Position numbers and translations under genes: made by a program. Positions 8,904 through 19,170 of a DNA stretch of 64,000 nt are shown here, one piece after another. Source of the stretch: Burkholderiaceae bacterium (GTDB lineage Bacteria > Pseudomonadota > Gammaproteobacteria > Burkholderiales > Burkholderiaceae_E); assembly GCA_024235875.1 (NCBI GenBank), contig JACKLP010000013.1, positions 14,984-78,983 on the forward strand. Direction: 5' to 3'. The notes under the pieces were generated by a model that was not told the DNA's origin, ran no database searches, and saw nothing but the letters and a program-made list of their open reading frames with translations. How positions within the stretch are numbered: position 1 is the stretch's first letter; every line of letters starts with the position of its first letter.

Positions 8904-10295
8904 TCAGTACCCCGAATCGACGAGTGAGCGCCAAGCCGTGGGCGCCAGGTCCGAGCCAGATGCCCCGCCCGGCCGCAAGGGCTGCGCGGTGGAAGACAGG
9001 GTCGTCGGCGCCGAGGAGTCGATGAAGCGCGGGGTCACGAAGACGACGAGGTCGGATTGCTGATCTCTGAACTGTCGAGACCTGAACAGATGGCCGAGGA
9101 TGGGCACCTCGGCCAGCCCCGGCACCTTGTCGATGCTGCCGACCGATTCCTTGGTAACGAGCCCCGCAATGACCAGTGTCTCGTTCTCGCGCAGATTGAC
9201 TTCGGTCTCGGCGCGTCGCTTCAGTAAGCCGGGAATGTCATTGACCTGGACTTCGAAGTTGACCGAAGAGATCTCGGTCGCGACCTTGGCGCTGATCATG
9301 CCGTCACCACTGACCAGCGGCGAGATATCGAACTTGACCCCGTATTCCTTGAACTGCACCGATACGGCGCCCAGCCCACTCGTCTGTGGAATCGGCAACT
9401 CGCCGCCGACCACGAAGCGAGCGCTACCGCCGGAGCGGCAAGACAGACGCGGCTCGGCAAGAACCACGGCATCGCCCGTCTGCTGCATCAGGTTGATCAT
9501 GGACCCGATGGTTGTGGCGATCCCGAACACGCCAGCCAGGCCGTTGACGCCGGCTCGTGCCTCCAGCCCAGCGGCGGCAGCCGGCCCGCCGGCACGAAAC
9601 GCCGCAGCGCGATGGGCATCGCCGATCAGACCGAACGCAGGCCCTTGCATCGAAGGATTCCAGTGCACGCCGATGTTCTCCAGCGCGGAGCGCTTGAGTT
9701 CCACGATGCGTACATCCATCGCGATCATCCGTTCGACGCCGACCGGGTTGAGCAGGCTCACCACTTCGCCGTCCAATGACGCGATGGCCTTGACTCGGGC
9801 GACTTGGTCCGCAGTGACCCGGTCGCCATCAATGACGACCTTGCCATTGATGTTCTGGATCCGCAGGTTCGCGTCGGCGGCAAGCATGGCCCGGACTTGG
9901 TCCAACAATCGATTGGACTCGGGTGAGACGACCCGAACCATGTACTGGTGTTGCCGGCCCCTGTGGCTCCAGAGGTGTAGGCTGCTGACGCCCTCGGTCT
10001 CCGGGACGACCAGTACCTGCTTGTTGTCCATCGCCGTGGCCTGGATCACCCTGCCATTGCCGACCGCAATCCGACGAACACCCGGCATCTCGATCACCTG
10101 CGCCTCGCCCACGCGCAGGAACAACTCGGTCACGGCGACTCGACTTGCCGGCGCAGGCGAAACGCCGATCGCGAGGGGGGAGACGCCCTGGCCCCACACG
10201 CGCCCCGATGGGAAGGCACTCAGTACGAAACCGAGCCCGATCAATCCGGCAACGCAGCGACGGTAGCCGCGGCAAGCCCGGTTGGGCGCATTCAT
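8904..10295 (-). CDS. Tad outer-membrane secretin (RcpA/CpaC family)
   Basis: 463-residue secretin forming the outer-membrane channel for the Flp pilus. A signal peptide is visible (LIGLGFVLSAFPSGRVWGQG), then an N-terminal pilus-secretin domain with VTELFLRVGEAQVIEM, a BON-like segment NINGKVVIDGDRVTADQVAR, and the C-terminal secretin domain with RFVVGGELPIPQ, VQFKEYGVKFDISP, NLRENETLVIAGLVTKES and GLAEVPILGHLFRSRQF. The start overlaps the end of cpaB as ATGA; tadA follows after two bases. Role and location follow from the family. Confidence 0.92.
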   Translation of the reverse strand: MNAPNRACRGYRRCVAGLIGLGFVLSAFPSGRVWGQGVSPLAIGVSPAPASRVAVTELFLRVGEAQVIEMPGVRRIAVGNGRVIQATAMDNKQVLVVPETEGVSSLHLWSHRGRQHQYMVRVVSPESNRLLDQVRAMLAADANLRIQNINGKVVIDGDRVTADQVARVKAIASLDGEVVSLLNPVGVERMIAMDVRIVELKRSALENIGVHWNPSMQGPAFGLIGDAHRAAAFRAGGPAAAAGLEARAGVNGLAGVFGIATTIGSMINLMQQTGDAVVLAEPRLSCRSGGSARFVVGGELPIPQTSGLGAVSVQFKEYGVKFDISPLVSGDGMISAKVATEISSVNFEVQVNDIPGLLKRRAETEVNLRENETLVIAGLVTKESVGSIDKVPGLAEVPILGHLFRSRQFRDQQSDLVVFVTPRFIDSSAPTTLSSTAQPLRPGGASGSDLAPTAWRSLVDSGY

Positions 10296-11215
10296 CGTCG
10301 GTCTCCGTTCGCCGATCCGGAAGGCGCCAGCCCAGACGCTGCACCTGGCCGCCCATTCTTGCCTCGTCCCGGTCCAGGCCGATCGACACTGGATACCTGT
10401 AGTACGCCGCGTCCACCCACGATGAGCTCGAGGCCCTTGTCACGCCGGGCATGACTTCGCGTGATGCCGAGCAAGGCTTCGAGATCCAATCCGCGCGCGC
10501 TCGTCCTGGCGCGGTCGGTCGGATGCCGCAACAGCGCAGTGACCCGGCCACTTCTTTGCGCCACGATGAGACGCTGCGCTTGCTCGGGCGAAACCTCGAC
10601 GGTGATCGACTGGTATCGCTCGATGCGTCGGCCGGCCTCGGGTGCGTCGACGTGCCGACCGGTCGCGAGCACCAGCACGTTTTGCATCAGCACCGCTGTA
10701 CGCTCGACCTCGCGCGTATCGACCCCTTGCACCCGTGCCGACAGCATCAGGTCGATCCGATCGCCCGGCAGCAGCATGCCCGATATGCCATTGACCTCGT
10801 CGACCGCGATGGTCATCGCACGCACGCCATGATGCAGTCGAGTCGAAAAGGCTTCGGTACGCGCGCGCATGACGATGCCCGAGAAGAGTGGCTCGCCGGC
10901 GCGCATCGGCTCGCGAAGCCGACGACCGATCAGCGGATCGAAATCGCTCGGGTCGACAACGCCTGGTGGCAGGTACATGGCCGGGACCTTGCGCGTGGCC
11001 ATGGTCTCGGGATCCACCCGCGCGCCGGCAGGCAGGTCACGCTTGGCCACGACGACGAATGCGCTTCGTCCTCGCTGCTGCAGCCGATGGCGCTCTTCGC
11101 CGACGCGCGCATCCAGGTAGCGCTGCGCGCCGAGCGTGCCTGCCAAGCCAGCGAGCAAAGCGATACCCCACAACAAGGGCAGGCGAAATCGGGACAGGAC
11201 TCTGATCGGTTTCAT
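10292..11215 (-). CDS. cpaB: Flp pilus assembly protein CpaB/RcpC
   Basis: 307-residue periplasmic protein with one N-terminal membrane segment (LPLLWGIALLAGLAGTLGAQ). The SAF domain follows: VVVAKRDLPAGARVDPETMA, then PLIGRRLREPMRAGEPLF. Later motifs are VRAMTIAVDEVNGISGMLLP, GDRIDLMLS and TVEVSPEQAQRLIVAQRSG. CpaB proteins act with the secretin in the periplasm. The C-terminal 40 residues are Gly/Pro-rich. ATG 11215 overlaps the stop of the 50-residue prepilin gene; the frame is open far upstream, but that stretch does not look like protein. Confidence 0.88.
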   Translation of the reverse strand: MKPIRVLSRFRLPLLWGIALLAGLAGTLGAQRYLDARVGEERHRLQQRGRSAFVVVAKRDLPAGARVDPETMATRKVPAMYLPPGVVDPSDFDPLIGRRLREPMRAGEPLFSGIVMRARTEAFSTRLHHGVRAMTIAVDEVNGISGMLLPGDRIDLMLSARVQGVDTREVERTAVLMQNVLVLATGRHVDAPEAGRRIERYQSITVEVSPEQAQRLIVAQRSGRVTALLRHPTDRARTSARGLDLEALLGITRSHARRDKGLELIVGGRGVLQVSSVDRPGPGRGKNGRPGAASGLAPSGSANGDRR

Positions 11216-11364
11216 GGTCGAGACAAGCCTTCGGTGAATAGCCTGAACGCGCTCGTGAGCGCTTCGAGCAACTGCGCGACAACCCCATCCGGCATCGCGT
11301 AGAGCGCAGCGGCAAGCACGAGGATCACCACCAGGTACTCGAGGGCTACCTGGCCGCGGATCAT
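11212..11364 (-). CDS. Small Flp-type prepilin or pseudopilin, 50 residues
   Basis: Begins MIRGQVALEYLVVILVLAAA. G-QVALEY matches the Flp processing motif (Gly, four residues, Glu-Tyr) followed by a hydrophobic helix, so a prepilin peptidase could cut after Gly4 and leave a mature peptide of 46 residues. ATG 11364 overlaps the stop of the upstream gene, and its own stop overlaps the cpaB start. It is distinct from the main Flp pilin at 14369-14626 and lacks that protein's Gln/Thr/Ser-rich tail. It may be a minor pilin; that is inference from motif and context. Confidence 0.72.
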   Translation of the reverse strand: MIRGQVALEYLVVILVLAAALYAMPDGVVAQLLEALTSAFRLFTEGLSRP

Positions 11365-12137
11365 GGCGCCCTCCCGAGCGTTGCATTGCGACGCGTTTGC
11401 CAGTAGACGACCAGGATGGTCTCGCCCTGGCCCCGGTGTGCCGTGATTGCAATGCGCGTTTGCGGGCCCTCCAGCCACACGACGGGCAAGGACGCGACAC
11501 CGGTGTCATGCGGGGTCATGTCGCGAAGCCCTCCCACCACACCGCGCCTGGCACAGGCGGCCACCGCAGCCGCCGGTGTATCGGTGACCTGATACAAGGC
11601 GACGCAGGCGCCGGCGTCCACCTGGATCGGCCCGGGGCTCGGCGTCCGGCGGGAATCGGTCGGCAGCACCCGGTCCAGCAGCGCGAGTCGGCAAGTTGCA
11701 GGCGCCGGATTGCCACGCGCCAGCGTCGGCCGAATGAGGGTTCTGGCGCGAATGATTCGAGCCGAGCCGTCGGGCTGGTCCGAGAGCCGAATGGTCTCCA
11801 GGACTCCGCCCCTGAGTCGGGAGACAGCCTGCCATCCCGGCCCGGCCACTGCGTGGACGGCTGCGTCGCGCTCGGCGCGCCAGGCGCTCGCGATTCGCTT
11901 GGCCATCGCCGGCGCCGTTCGCGGCATCGAGCCGATCTCCAGGCTCAGCGAGCCCAGGGGCGACGGCAGCCCGGCGGCGACTCGTTGCCAGCGCACGGTG
12001 TGCATCGCGGATTCAGCGGCGACCGACGGCATATGGGCAATTTGTGCCAGAACCAGGCACATGGGCTGTATGCAACGTAGGCGATGCGCGCCAAGGAATC
12101 GCGAAACGGACGTAAACGCACCGGGATTGGAGTTCAT
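11361..12137 (-). CDS. Unknown exported protein of the Tad operon
   Basis: 258 residues, family not recognised. The N-terminus (RCIQPMCLVLAQIAHMPSVA followed by AES) could be a weak signal peptide. The body has four cysteines (CRLALL, GACVALY, AAVAACARRG plus one near the N-terminus) and is otherwise globular-looking. It is coupled on both sides by start/stop overlaps (12134-12137 and 11361-11364), so its product is made together with the pilins. A periplasmic pilus accessory role is inferred from location only. Confidence 0.6.
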   Translation of the reverse strand: MNSNPGAFTSVSRFLGAHRLRCIQPMCLVLAQIAHMPSVAAESAMHTVRWQRVAAGLPSPLGSLSLEIGSMPRTAPAMAKRIASAWRAERDAAVHAVAGPGWQAVSRLRGGVLETIRLSDQPDGSARIIRARTLIRPTLARGNPAPATCRLALLDRVLPTDSRRTPSPGPIQVDAGACVALYQVTDTPAAAVAACARRGVVGGLRDMTPHDTGVASLPVVWLEGPQTRIAITAHRGQGETILVVYWQTRRNATLGRAP

Positions 12138-12964
12138 CGCGCCAACCTGTCGTCGGGCACGAGATCCATATCGATCTCGTAGTGGCGGAATCGCTCGCCC
12201 TCGGGCTCGAGCCCGAGTTGCGCCATTCCGCGGATCAGCTCGATCAACGGCTCGTAGACGGCTGCTTGAACCGACCCCAGCGTGGTGGGCGAGCTCGCGG
12301 CCAGGACCCGGCTCGCGACCGAGGTCGACGCATTCCCCTCGGGCCCCGACGCGTTCCAGGTATCGGTCAGCAAGGCCAGGGTCGCGCGCGGCCGCAGCGC
12401 AAGACCTTGAAGGACGTTTCGGTATGCGGCGTCGGGGCCTGGCGCATGAAGCCTTGCCTCGATGCCGACCCGCCGCAAGCCCCCCGCCATCTCGAGGCCG
12501 AATCGCGACGGCCCGGCTGCCGTCAACGCGCCGCTTGCCGCCAATGCCGGGCGCGCGCTTGCGGCGACCGACTCGCCGGCATCGAAATGCACGTCGGCCA
12601 GGTCGGCGACGATGTCCTCGAAACGCGCCAGCAATGGCTCGCCCGCGTGCGTGTGCCAGACCGCCACGCGACGCGCCGCGGGAATGACTCCGGTGGCCGG
12701 CTCCAGGGGCTTGACTGCCTGCGCTTCATCGGCAAACAGTCGGGCGCGCAGTGCCCGCGCAAGCGACTCCCCCCCACCTGGATCAGTGCAATCCTCCGGT
12801 CTCGCCGCGCAGGTGAACGCACCCAGCCGAGCGGCGACATCGAGGATGCCCACCGAGGATTGGTACTTGCCCAACAGCACCAGGCCGAGAAACGCGACCG
12901 ACAGCAAGGCGGAAGCGAGCAAGGTCTCCAGCAGGGCCTGGCCCCGCAAAGCCCTAGCGCACAT
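12134..12964 (-). CDS. TadE/TadF-like pseudopilin with N-terminal RGQ motif
   Basis: 276 residues. The N-terminus reads LRGQALLETLLASALLSVAF, a prepilin-like RGQ-ALLE processing motif and hydrophobic helix. The periplasmic part contains CAARPEDC, possibly a disulfide, and no family I recognise. It starts at 12964 inside the end of the TadG-like gene (11-base overlap) and its stop overlaps the next gene. A minor pseudopilin or pilus tip component is the most likely role, by analogy with TadE/TadF. Confidence 0.65.
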   Translation of the reverse strand: MCARALRGQALLETLLASALLSVAFLGLVLLGKYQSSVGILDVAARLGAFTCAARPEDCTDPGGGESLARALRARLFADEAQAVKPLEPATGVIPAARRVAVWHTHAGEPLLARFEDIVADLADVHFDAGESVAASARPALAASGALTAAGPSRFGLEMAGGLRRVGIEARLHAPGPDAAYRNVLQGLALRPRATLALLTDTWNASGPEGNASTSVASRVLAASSPTTLGSVQAAVYEPLIELIRGMAQLGLEPEGERFRHYEIDMDLVPDDRLAR

Positions 12965-14351
12965 AGGTCTCTGCCAACGCGCGTTCGGCCGCCTCGGGCG
13001 CGGTCAGCCTTGCCTGCCAGTAGGGGTTGTACAGGCTGGCGAACTCGACCCGTTCGGGTGCGCCAGGCGGTCGCGCGAAGTAGGCCTCGGCGACGGCCAG
13101 CGCCCACATGCGACCCGCCGCGATCGCGTGGCCGGGGCGCAGACGATCGGGCCGTCCGTCGAGCAATGCGACGGCCGATGGCCGCGCGCTGGCCAGCACG
13201 GCCGTGCGCGTGGTCGGATAGCGATCGTTGGCCAGGTTCCCGTAGTCGAGGTCGCGAACTCGCTCGATGCCGCTGAAGCGCGACTGGAACTGGTGCTCTT
13301 GCTCCGACAGATCGGCCTGCGCACGCTCGAGTGCTTGCGGGTCGGTCTCGACGTCGCCGGCCCGGGCAAGCAGCTCGCGTGCCGGCTCCTCGAGCCCGGC
13401 CTCGCGAGCCCCCCATCCGAGCGGCACGGTCTCTACCCGGCTGCAACGGCTGCGAAAGAAGCCGGTTCGTACATTGTCGTGAATCGATCCGACATCGGCC
13501 GCTTCCCAGCGATCGAGACCCGGCGCAAGCGTCGTGGCGCCGCGTTTCCGATACATCTGGAACCAATCGGCGGGACTCGCGCTCGATAGCGCACAGCCAG
13601 CCGGCAATCCCCAGACGACGAAGTCGACGCCACGCGGGCCACGCGTGAACGGATCGAGCGAGCGGTCCACGAGATCCCGGATCCGGCCGCGATCATCGTC
13701 GGAGTCATAGCGACGGGTCAGGCTGGAGAAGGCACCGCGATCCGGCAACACGAACGCGAAGAAGCGGGCGTCGGTCGCGCGGGCGACCTCGTTGGCAACA
13801 GCCGATGCCCCGAATCCACCGGCCGACGCCAACAGGAGTTCCTGGCTCGCCTGCAGCAAGGACTTGTAGCCGACATCCGGCGACGCCCGCCAGGCGATCT
13901 CGGCATCGGCCGCATAGTGGGTCACCTCGCGCAGTGCTTCGGCGATGTCCGCCACGACCTCGAGCACCGCGCCGACCGGCGGATAGGCCCGCCCGAAGTC
14001 GGCCGCGGTGCGCGTGAAGGTCTCGAAGTAGCGTGACCAGGAAGCAAGGGTCACGGCCTGGGCCACGGCCACCTCCTGGAACACGATGGCGCGATTGGCG
14101 TAGGCCTGGAAATTGAGGACCCGGGCACGCCAGGCGGCCGCGCTGTACGCCGCCGCATCCGCGACATGGGTGACGCGTCGCTTGAGCACCACCGACTGGC
14201 CCGCATGCACGGCAAAGAACAAGGCGCCCATCGCGATCGCGAGCAGCGCGACGCCGATGATCAGCGCCTGACCGCGCGCCGGGCCTGCCGCGCGCGACCA
14301 CCGCGGATCGACACCCCGCACGCCGACGCCCATGAATCGCCTGGGTTGCAT
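12954..14351 (-). CDS. TadG-like Flp pilus assembly protein
   Basis: 465 residues. The N-terminus has ARGQALIIGVALLAIAMGAL followed by VLKRRVTHVADAAAYSAAAW, the pattern of TadE/TadG proteins: an RGQ prepilin-like segment, one transmembrane helix, then a helix rich in small residues. The remaining 380 residues are a large periplasmic domain without a von Willebrand motif that I can see. It is the second gene of the operon, 17 bases after flp. Longer N-terminal starts exist, but ATG 14351 gives MQPRRFMGVG with the hydrophobic segment near residue 30. Confidence 0.7.
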   Translation of the reverse strand: MQPRRFMGVGVRGVDPRWSRAAGPARGQALIIGVALLAIAMGALFFAVHAGQSVVLKRRVTHVADAAAYSAAAWRARVLNFQAYANRAIVFQEVAVAQAVTLASWSRYFETFTRTAADFGRAYPPVGAVLEVVADIAEALREVTHYAADAEIAWRASPDVGYKSLLQASQELLLASAGGFGASAVANEVARATDARFFAFVLPDRGAFSSLTRRYDSDDDRGRIRDLVDRSLDPFTRGPRGVDFVVWGLPAGCALSSASPADWFQMYRKRGATTLAPGLDRWEAADVGSIHDNVRTGFFRSRCSRVETVPLGWGAREAGLEEPARELLARAGDVETDPQALERAQADLSEQEHQFQSRFSGIERVRDLDYGNLANDRYPTTRTAVLASARPSAVALLDGRPDRLRPGHAIAAGRMWALAVAEAYFARPPGAPERVEFASLYNPYWQARLTAPEAAERALAETYVR

Positions 14352-14368
14352 TACGGCCCCGCAGGCGT

Positions 14369-14626
14369 TCAGTGATTGCCGAGATCGTAGTTGTCCAGCC
14401 CCTTGCGCTGGTTCGCGTTCGATTGCGAGCTGGTCGCCGTTGTCTGAGCCTGGCCAATGGCCGTCTGCGCGTTCTGGCCTGAAATCTCCATGGCCAGGCC
14501 GGCCGTCTGACTACGCAGGGTCTGGCCCAACAGCGTATAGGTCCCGATAGCCGCCACGGCCACCAGGGCGACGATGATGATGTACTCGGTCATGCCCTGG
14601 CCGCGGGACTTGTTGCGGGTGTTCAT
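14369..14626 (-). CDS. flp: Flp family type IVb pilin
   Basis: Major pilin, 85 residues. MNTRNKSRGQGMTEYIIIVA has the class IVb processing site G-QGMTEY with the required Glu5-Tyr6, then a hydrophobic helix and a Gln/Thr/Ser/Asn-rich tail. ATG 14626 has GGAGAG seven bases upstream. First gene of the operon, so the promoter should lie in 14627-14737, where TTGTCA with a weak -10 is the best I see. After cleavage by a prepilin peptidase not encoded here, the mature 76-residue pilin would be assembled by TadA/B/C and exit through the secretin. Confidence 0.93.
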   Translation of the reverse strand: MNTRNKSRGQGMTEYIIIVALVAVAAIGTYTLLGQTLRSQTAGLAMEISGQNAQTAIGQAQTTATSSQSNANQRKGLDNYDLGNH

Positions 14627-14737
14627 GGCGACTCTCCGTGTGCGTGGATCGATGTCGCCAGTTTTCGATCTCCGCGATCACGTGACAATCGGCCCTTCGG
14701 ACGAGGATCGCCAACGGATGGCTCGGCGCCCTAAGCA

Positions 14738-14765
14738 AGAAGGGCTGCCCAAAGGCAGCCCCGAT
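14738..14765 (-). terminator. Intrinsic terminator after the quinone oxidoreductase gene
   Basis: Stem GGGCTGCC / GGCAGCCC (14742-14749 with 14754-14761), loop of four, followed on the minus strand by TTCTTGCTT. It lies 45 bases after the oxidoreductase stop and separates that gene from the pilus operon. Confidence 0.75.
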
Positions 14766-14805
14766 CGGTCGACCGGCCCGCGACGGGCCGGCGATGCAGG
14801 TGCGA

Positions 14806-15786
14806 TCACTCGCGCGGCAGCACCACCACCTTGCCCTTGACCCGACGCTCCATGACATCGCGAAGCGCCTCGGGTGCCTCCGCCAGCTTGTAGCTGCGTG
14901 TCACCGGCGGCTTCACCTTGCCCGAGCCATACAGCGCAAAGAGATCGCTCAGGTGTTGGCGGGTCTGAGCCGCATCACGCTGCAGGAAGGCGCCCCAGAA
15001 CACGCCCACCAGCGACGCGCTCTTCAGCAGACACAGGTTCAACGGGATGCGCGGAATCTGCCCACCGGCGAAACCGATGACGAGGTGACGGCCGTCCCAG
15101 CCGATGGAACGCAACGCCGGCTCCGTGTACTCGCCGCCCACGGGGTCGTAGATCACCTCGGGGCCCTTGCCACCCGTCAACTCCTTGATGCGTGCCCGCA
15201 GGTCCTCGCTCGCATAGTTGATCGTGTCGTCGGCACCGACCGAGCGGCACAAGGCCAGCTTGTCATCGGTCGAGGCAGCCGCGATGACGCGCGCGCCCAT
15301 CGCCTTGGCGATCTCGATGGCCGCCGTGCCCACGCCACCCGCCGCGCCAAGCACCAGCAGCGTCTCCCCGGCCTGGAGCTTGGCGCGGTCCTTGAGCGCG
15401 TAGAGACTGGTGCCGTAGGCCAGCACGAAGGCCGAGGCCACGTCGAACGGCATTTCGCCTGGAATAGGAATCACGCGCTGCGCCTGGGCGATCGCCTGTT
15501 CGGCATAGCCGCCCCAACTCATGCTCCCGATCACCCGATCGCCGACCCGTACGTGCGTGACGCCGTCACCGACCGATCGAACAACGCCGGCGACCTCACC
15601 TCCGGGTGAAAACGGGAGTTCGGGAACGAACTGATATTTCTTCTCGATGATCAGCGTATCCGGGAAATTCACACCTGCCGCGTGCACATCGATGACGACC
15701 TCTCCCGGCTTGGCCTGCAGGTCGGCAACCTCCTCGACCACCAGCGATTCCGGCGGTCCCCAGGCCTTGCAAAGCAGCGCTCTCAT
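14806..15786 (-). CDS. NADPH:quinone oxidoreductase family protein (zinc-free MDR)
   Basis: 326-residue medium-chain dehydrogenase/reductase. The catalytic half has AGVNFPDTLI, SPGGEVAGVV and GDRVIGSMSWGGYAEQ, and lacks the zinc-binding cysteines of alcohol dehydrogenases. The nucleotide site is LVLGAAGGVGTAAIEIAKAM, and YDPVGGEYTEPALRSIGWDG is typical of quinone reductases. Family members reduce quinones or activated alkenes with NADPH in the cytoplasm; the substrate here is unknown. A single-gene transcript is likely, ending at the hairpin downstream. Confidence 0.9.
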   Translation of the reverse strand: MRALLCKAWGPPESLVVEEVADLQAKPGEVVIDVHAAGVNFPDTLIIEKKYQFVPELPFSPGGEVAGVVRSVGDGVTHVRVGDRVIGSMSWGGYAEQAIAQAQRVIPIPGEMPFDVASAFVLAYGTSLYALKDRAKLQAGETLLVLGAAGGVGTAAIEIAKAMGARVIAAASTDDKLALCRSVGADDTINYASEDLRARIKELTGGKGPEVIYDPVGGEYTEPALRSIGWDGRHLVIGFAGGQIPRIPLNLCLLKSASLVGVFWGAFLQRDAAQTRQHLSDLFALYGSGKVKPPVTRSYKLAEAPEALRDVMERRVKGKVVVLPRE

Positions 15787-15873
15787 GCGTTCTCTCCCGA
15801 ATGGCGAACCGGAAGTCTAGCGTCAATGCGCGAATCCACCGACTCCTGTCGCCCGAAGGCGCGCAGGACCGGG

Positions 15874-15913
15874 AGAAAATGAAAAGCCCCGGCACTCGCG
15901 TGCACGGGGCTCG
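15874..15913 (-). terminator. Intrinsic terminator after aceA
   Basis: Minus-strand hairpin AGCCCCGTGC / GCACTCG / GGGGCT region at 15884-15911, with a strong GCCCC-GGGGC stem, followed by TTTTCATTTTC. It lies about 50 bases after the aceA stop. Confidence 0.8.
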
Positions 15914-15962
15914 AGGACAGCGGCCGGCGCAGACGCGCGGCCGCATCGACGATCGGTGGCCT

Positions 15963-17276
<1,314 letters not shown>

Positions 17277-17615
17277 GAGGTGCTCCTGGTTGCGAGTTGA
17301 ATCGAGATTTCGTTGAATTCGTCAGGTCGTTCCGAAACGATCCGGTTTGCGCCACCGCCGTGAACGAGCGAGATCACATCGCTGTCACCACGCGTACGGT
17401 CGGCGCGCTACGCTGGCGAAAAGATACAAGTCTGTGATGCAAAGCAACAGCAAAAAGTCACAGTTGGACGAAAGATTTTTTCTCTTTTATTTCATGAACA
17501 TACGCATAGATTGCACGATGTGATAATTGGTTTGCCGCAATGAAAAACCGCGCTGGTGCGGCGCACACACGATTTTTCGCAATGCGAAAGAAAATTCAGC
17601 CGAGTGAAAACCGCC
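17277..17615. promoter_or_regulatory. AT-rich control region upstream of aceA with inverted repeats
   Basis: About 340 bases without a gene, between aceA and the end of rmuC. Unlike its surroundings it is AT-rich (A/T runs at 17440-17510). Minus-strand TTTCGCATTGCGAAA at 17575-17589 is a perfect 7+1+7 palindrome; TTTTTCATTGCGGCAAA about 40 bases nearer aceA shares CATTGCG with it. TTGCTTTGCATCACAG occurs closer still. These look like repeated operator sites of one regulator. RamB/ScfR-type acyl-CoA sensors control aceA elsewhere, but the site match is not verified. Confidence 0.5.
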
Positions 17616-18968
17616 CTAGTCGGACGGCGTCGCGCCATCGTCCGGGCCGCCCGCCACGTCGCCTCGGAGCGCGCGCCCGGCCTCGCGCTCGGGCAAGGAC
17701 TCGACGTCGCGGAGTCGGCGGGCGATCACCCGGGTGCGCGTCTCGGCGCTTCCGATCGTGCTGGCCGCACGCTCGATCTGCTCGCGGGTCTTGGCGAGGA
17801 TGTCGCCAAAGCGCGCGAACTCGGTCTTGACCGCGCCCAGCAGGCGCCAGACCTCGCTCGAGCGCCGCTCGACCGCGAGCGTGCGGAATCCCATCTGAAG
17901 GCTGGTGAGCATCGCAGCGATGGTGGTCGGCCCCGCGAGCACCACTCGGTGCTCGCGTTGAAGGACGTCGAGCAGCCCCGGTCGCCGTGCAGCCTCGGCA
18001 TACAGGCCCTCGGTGGCCAGGTAGAGCACGGCGAAATCGGTCGTCTCGGGTGGCGCGATGTATTTCTCGGCGATTCGCCGACCCTCGGCGCGCACGCGCG
18101 CCTCGAGCGCGCGCGCGGCCGACTCGGCCGCCGCCGCGTCGGCTTGCTCGTAGGCGAGCATCAGGCGGTCGTAGTCTTCGCGAGGGAACTTGGCGTCCAC
18201 GGGCAACCAGACCGGCGTCTCTGGCAAGTGTCCCGGCAGCCGCACGGCGAACTCCACGCGCTCGCGACTGCCGCCGACTACCTCGACATTGGTCGCATAC
18301 TGCTCCGGCAACAGCATTTGCTCGAGCAAGGCGCCCAGTTGCACCTCGCCCCAGCTTCCGCGGGTGCGCACGTTGCCGAGCACGCGCTTCAGGTCGCCGA
18401 CATCGGCCGCCAGCGCCTGCATCTCCCCCAGCCCCTTGTGGACCTGTTCCAACTGGGCCGAGACGAGGCGAAACGACTCACCCAGGCGTTGCTCGAGCGT
18501 CGCCTGGAGCTTCTCGTCGACCGTTGCGCGAACCGCGTCGAGCCGGCTCGCATTGTCACGTTGTAGCTCGCGAATCGAGTTCTCGAGCGTGTCGCGCAGC
18601 GCCGCCAGCCGCGCCTCGTTGGCGCCGGTCAGCTTCTCGAGCTGGCCGGCGAACGCGTCGATCTGGCGGTTCTGCAGCGAGGCGACCGAAGTCATCTGCG
18701 AGGACAGGTTGCGACTCATGTCGCCCAGGGTATCGGCGACCTCGCGGCGATCGGCTCTCGCCTGCGCGACCAGGTCTTCCCGCAGGATGCGCTGATGGCC
18801 GTTTTGCGCAGCCTGCAGCCGTGCGAGCTCGAGTAGCGCCGGCCCCGCATCGGCCGGGCGCCGCAGCAACAGGACGATGACGCCGACGAGAACCAGGACC
18901 AGCACCACCAATGCGATGCCGACCAGGACCACGGCCGGGTCCAACGATGCGATTGCGGGGATATCCAT
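17616..18968 (-). CDS. rmuC: DNA recombination protein RmuC
   Basis: 450 residues: an N-terminal membrane helix (VVLVGIALVVLVLVLVGVIV), a long coiled-coil stretch (about residues 60-180, heptad-like Leu/Ala/Arg/Glu), then the RmuC nuclease-fold domain with RTRGSWGEVQLGALLEQML, PVDAKFPREDYDRLM and KYIAPPETTDFAVLYLATEG. RmuC limits inversion at short inverted repeats in E. coli; its biochemical activity is not settled. It is divergent from the 19171-19605 gene. Confidence 0.93.
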   Translation of the reverse strand: MDIPAIASLDPAVVLVGIALVVLVLVLVGVIVLLLRRPADAGPALLELARLQAAQNGHQRILREDLVAQARADRREVADTLGDMSRNLSSQMTSVASLQNRQIDAFAGQLEKLTGANEARLAALRDTLENSIRELQRDNASRLDAVRATVDEKLQATLEQRLGESFRLVSAQLEQVHKGLGEMQALAADVGDLKRVLGNVRTRGSWGEVQLGALLEQMLLPEQYATNVEVVGGSRERVEFAVRLPGHLPETPVWLPVDAKFPREDYDRLMLAYEQADAAAAESAARALEARVRAEGRRIAEKYIAPPETTDFAVLYLATEGLYAEAARRPGLLDVLQREHRVVLAGPTTIAAMLTSLQMGFRTLAVERRSSEVWRLLGAVKTEFARFGDILAKTREQIERAASTIGSAETRTRVIARRLRDVESLPEREAGRALRGDVAGGPDDGATPSD

Positions 18969-19170
18969 TCAGGGCATGCTCCGAGCGCAAGAATACCGCT
19001 GCGGGCCGGGCTTGATCGAAGCCCTAGGCTCGCGCGAGGACGGGATCTTCCTGGCCGATCCGCCTACACCGACCGAACGAGACGTCGGATGGGGTGCTGC
19101 GCTTGCCAGCGAAGGGTGGGTTTGCGAGCATTGCGCCTACGAGACCAGTGGCAACGAGAGAGGAAACGCC

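Noticed and set aside
17574..17590. Palindrome as rmuC terminator
   Set aside because: A 7-base stem with one-base centre cannot form a terminator hairpin and has no T-run in the right place.
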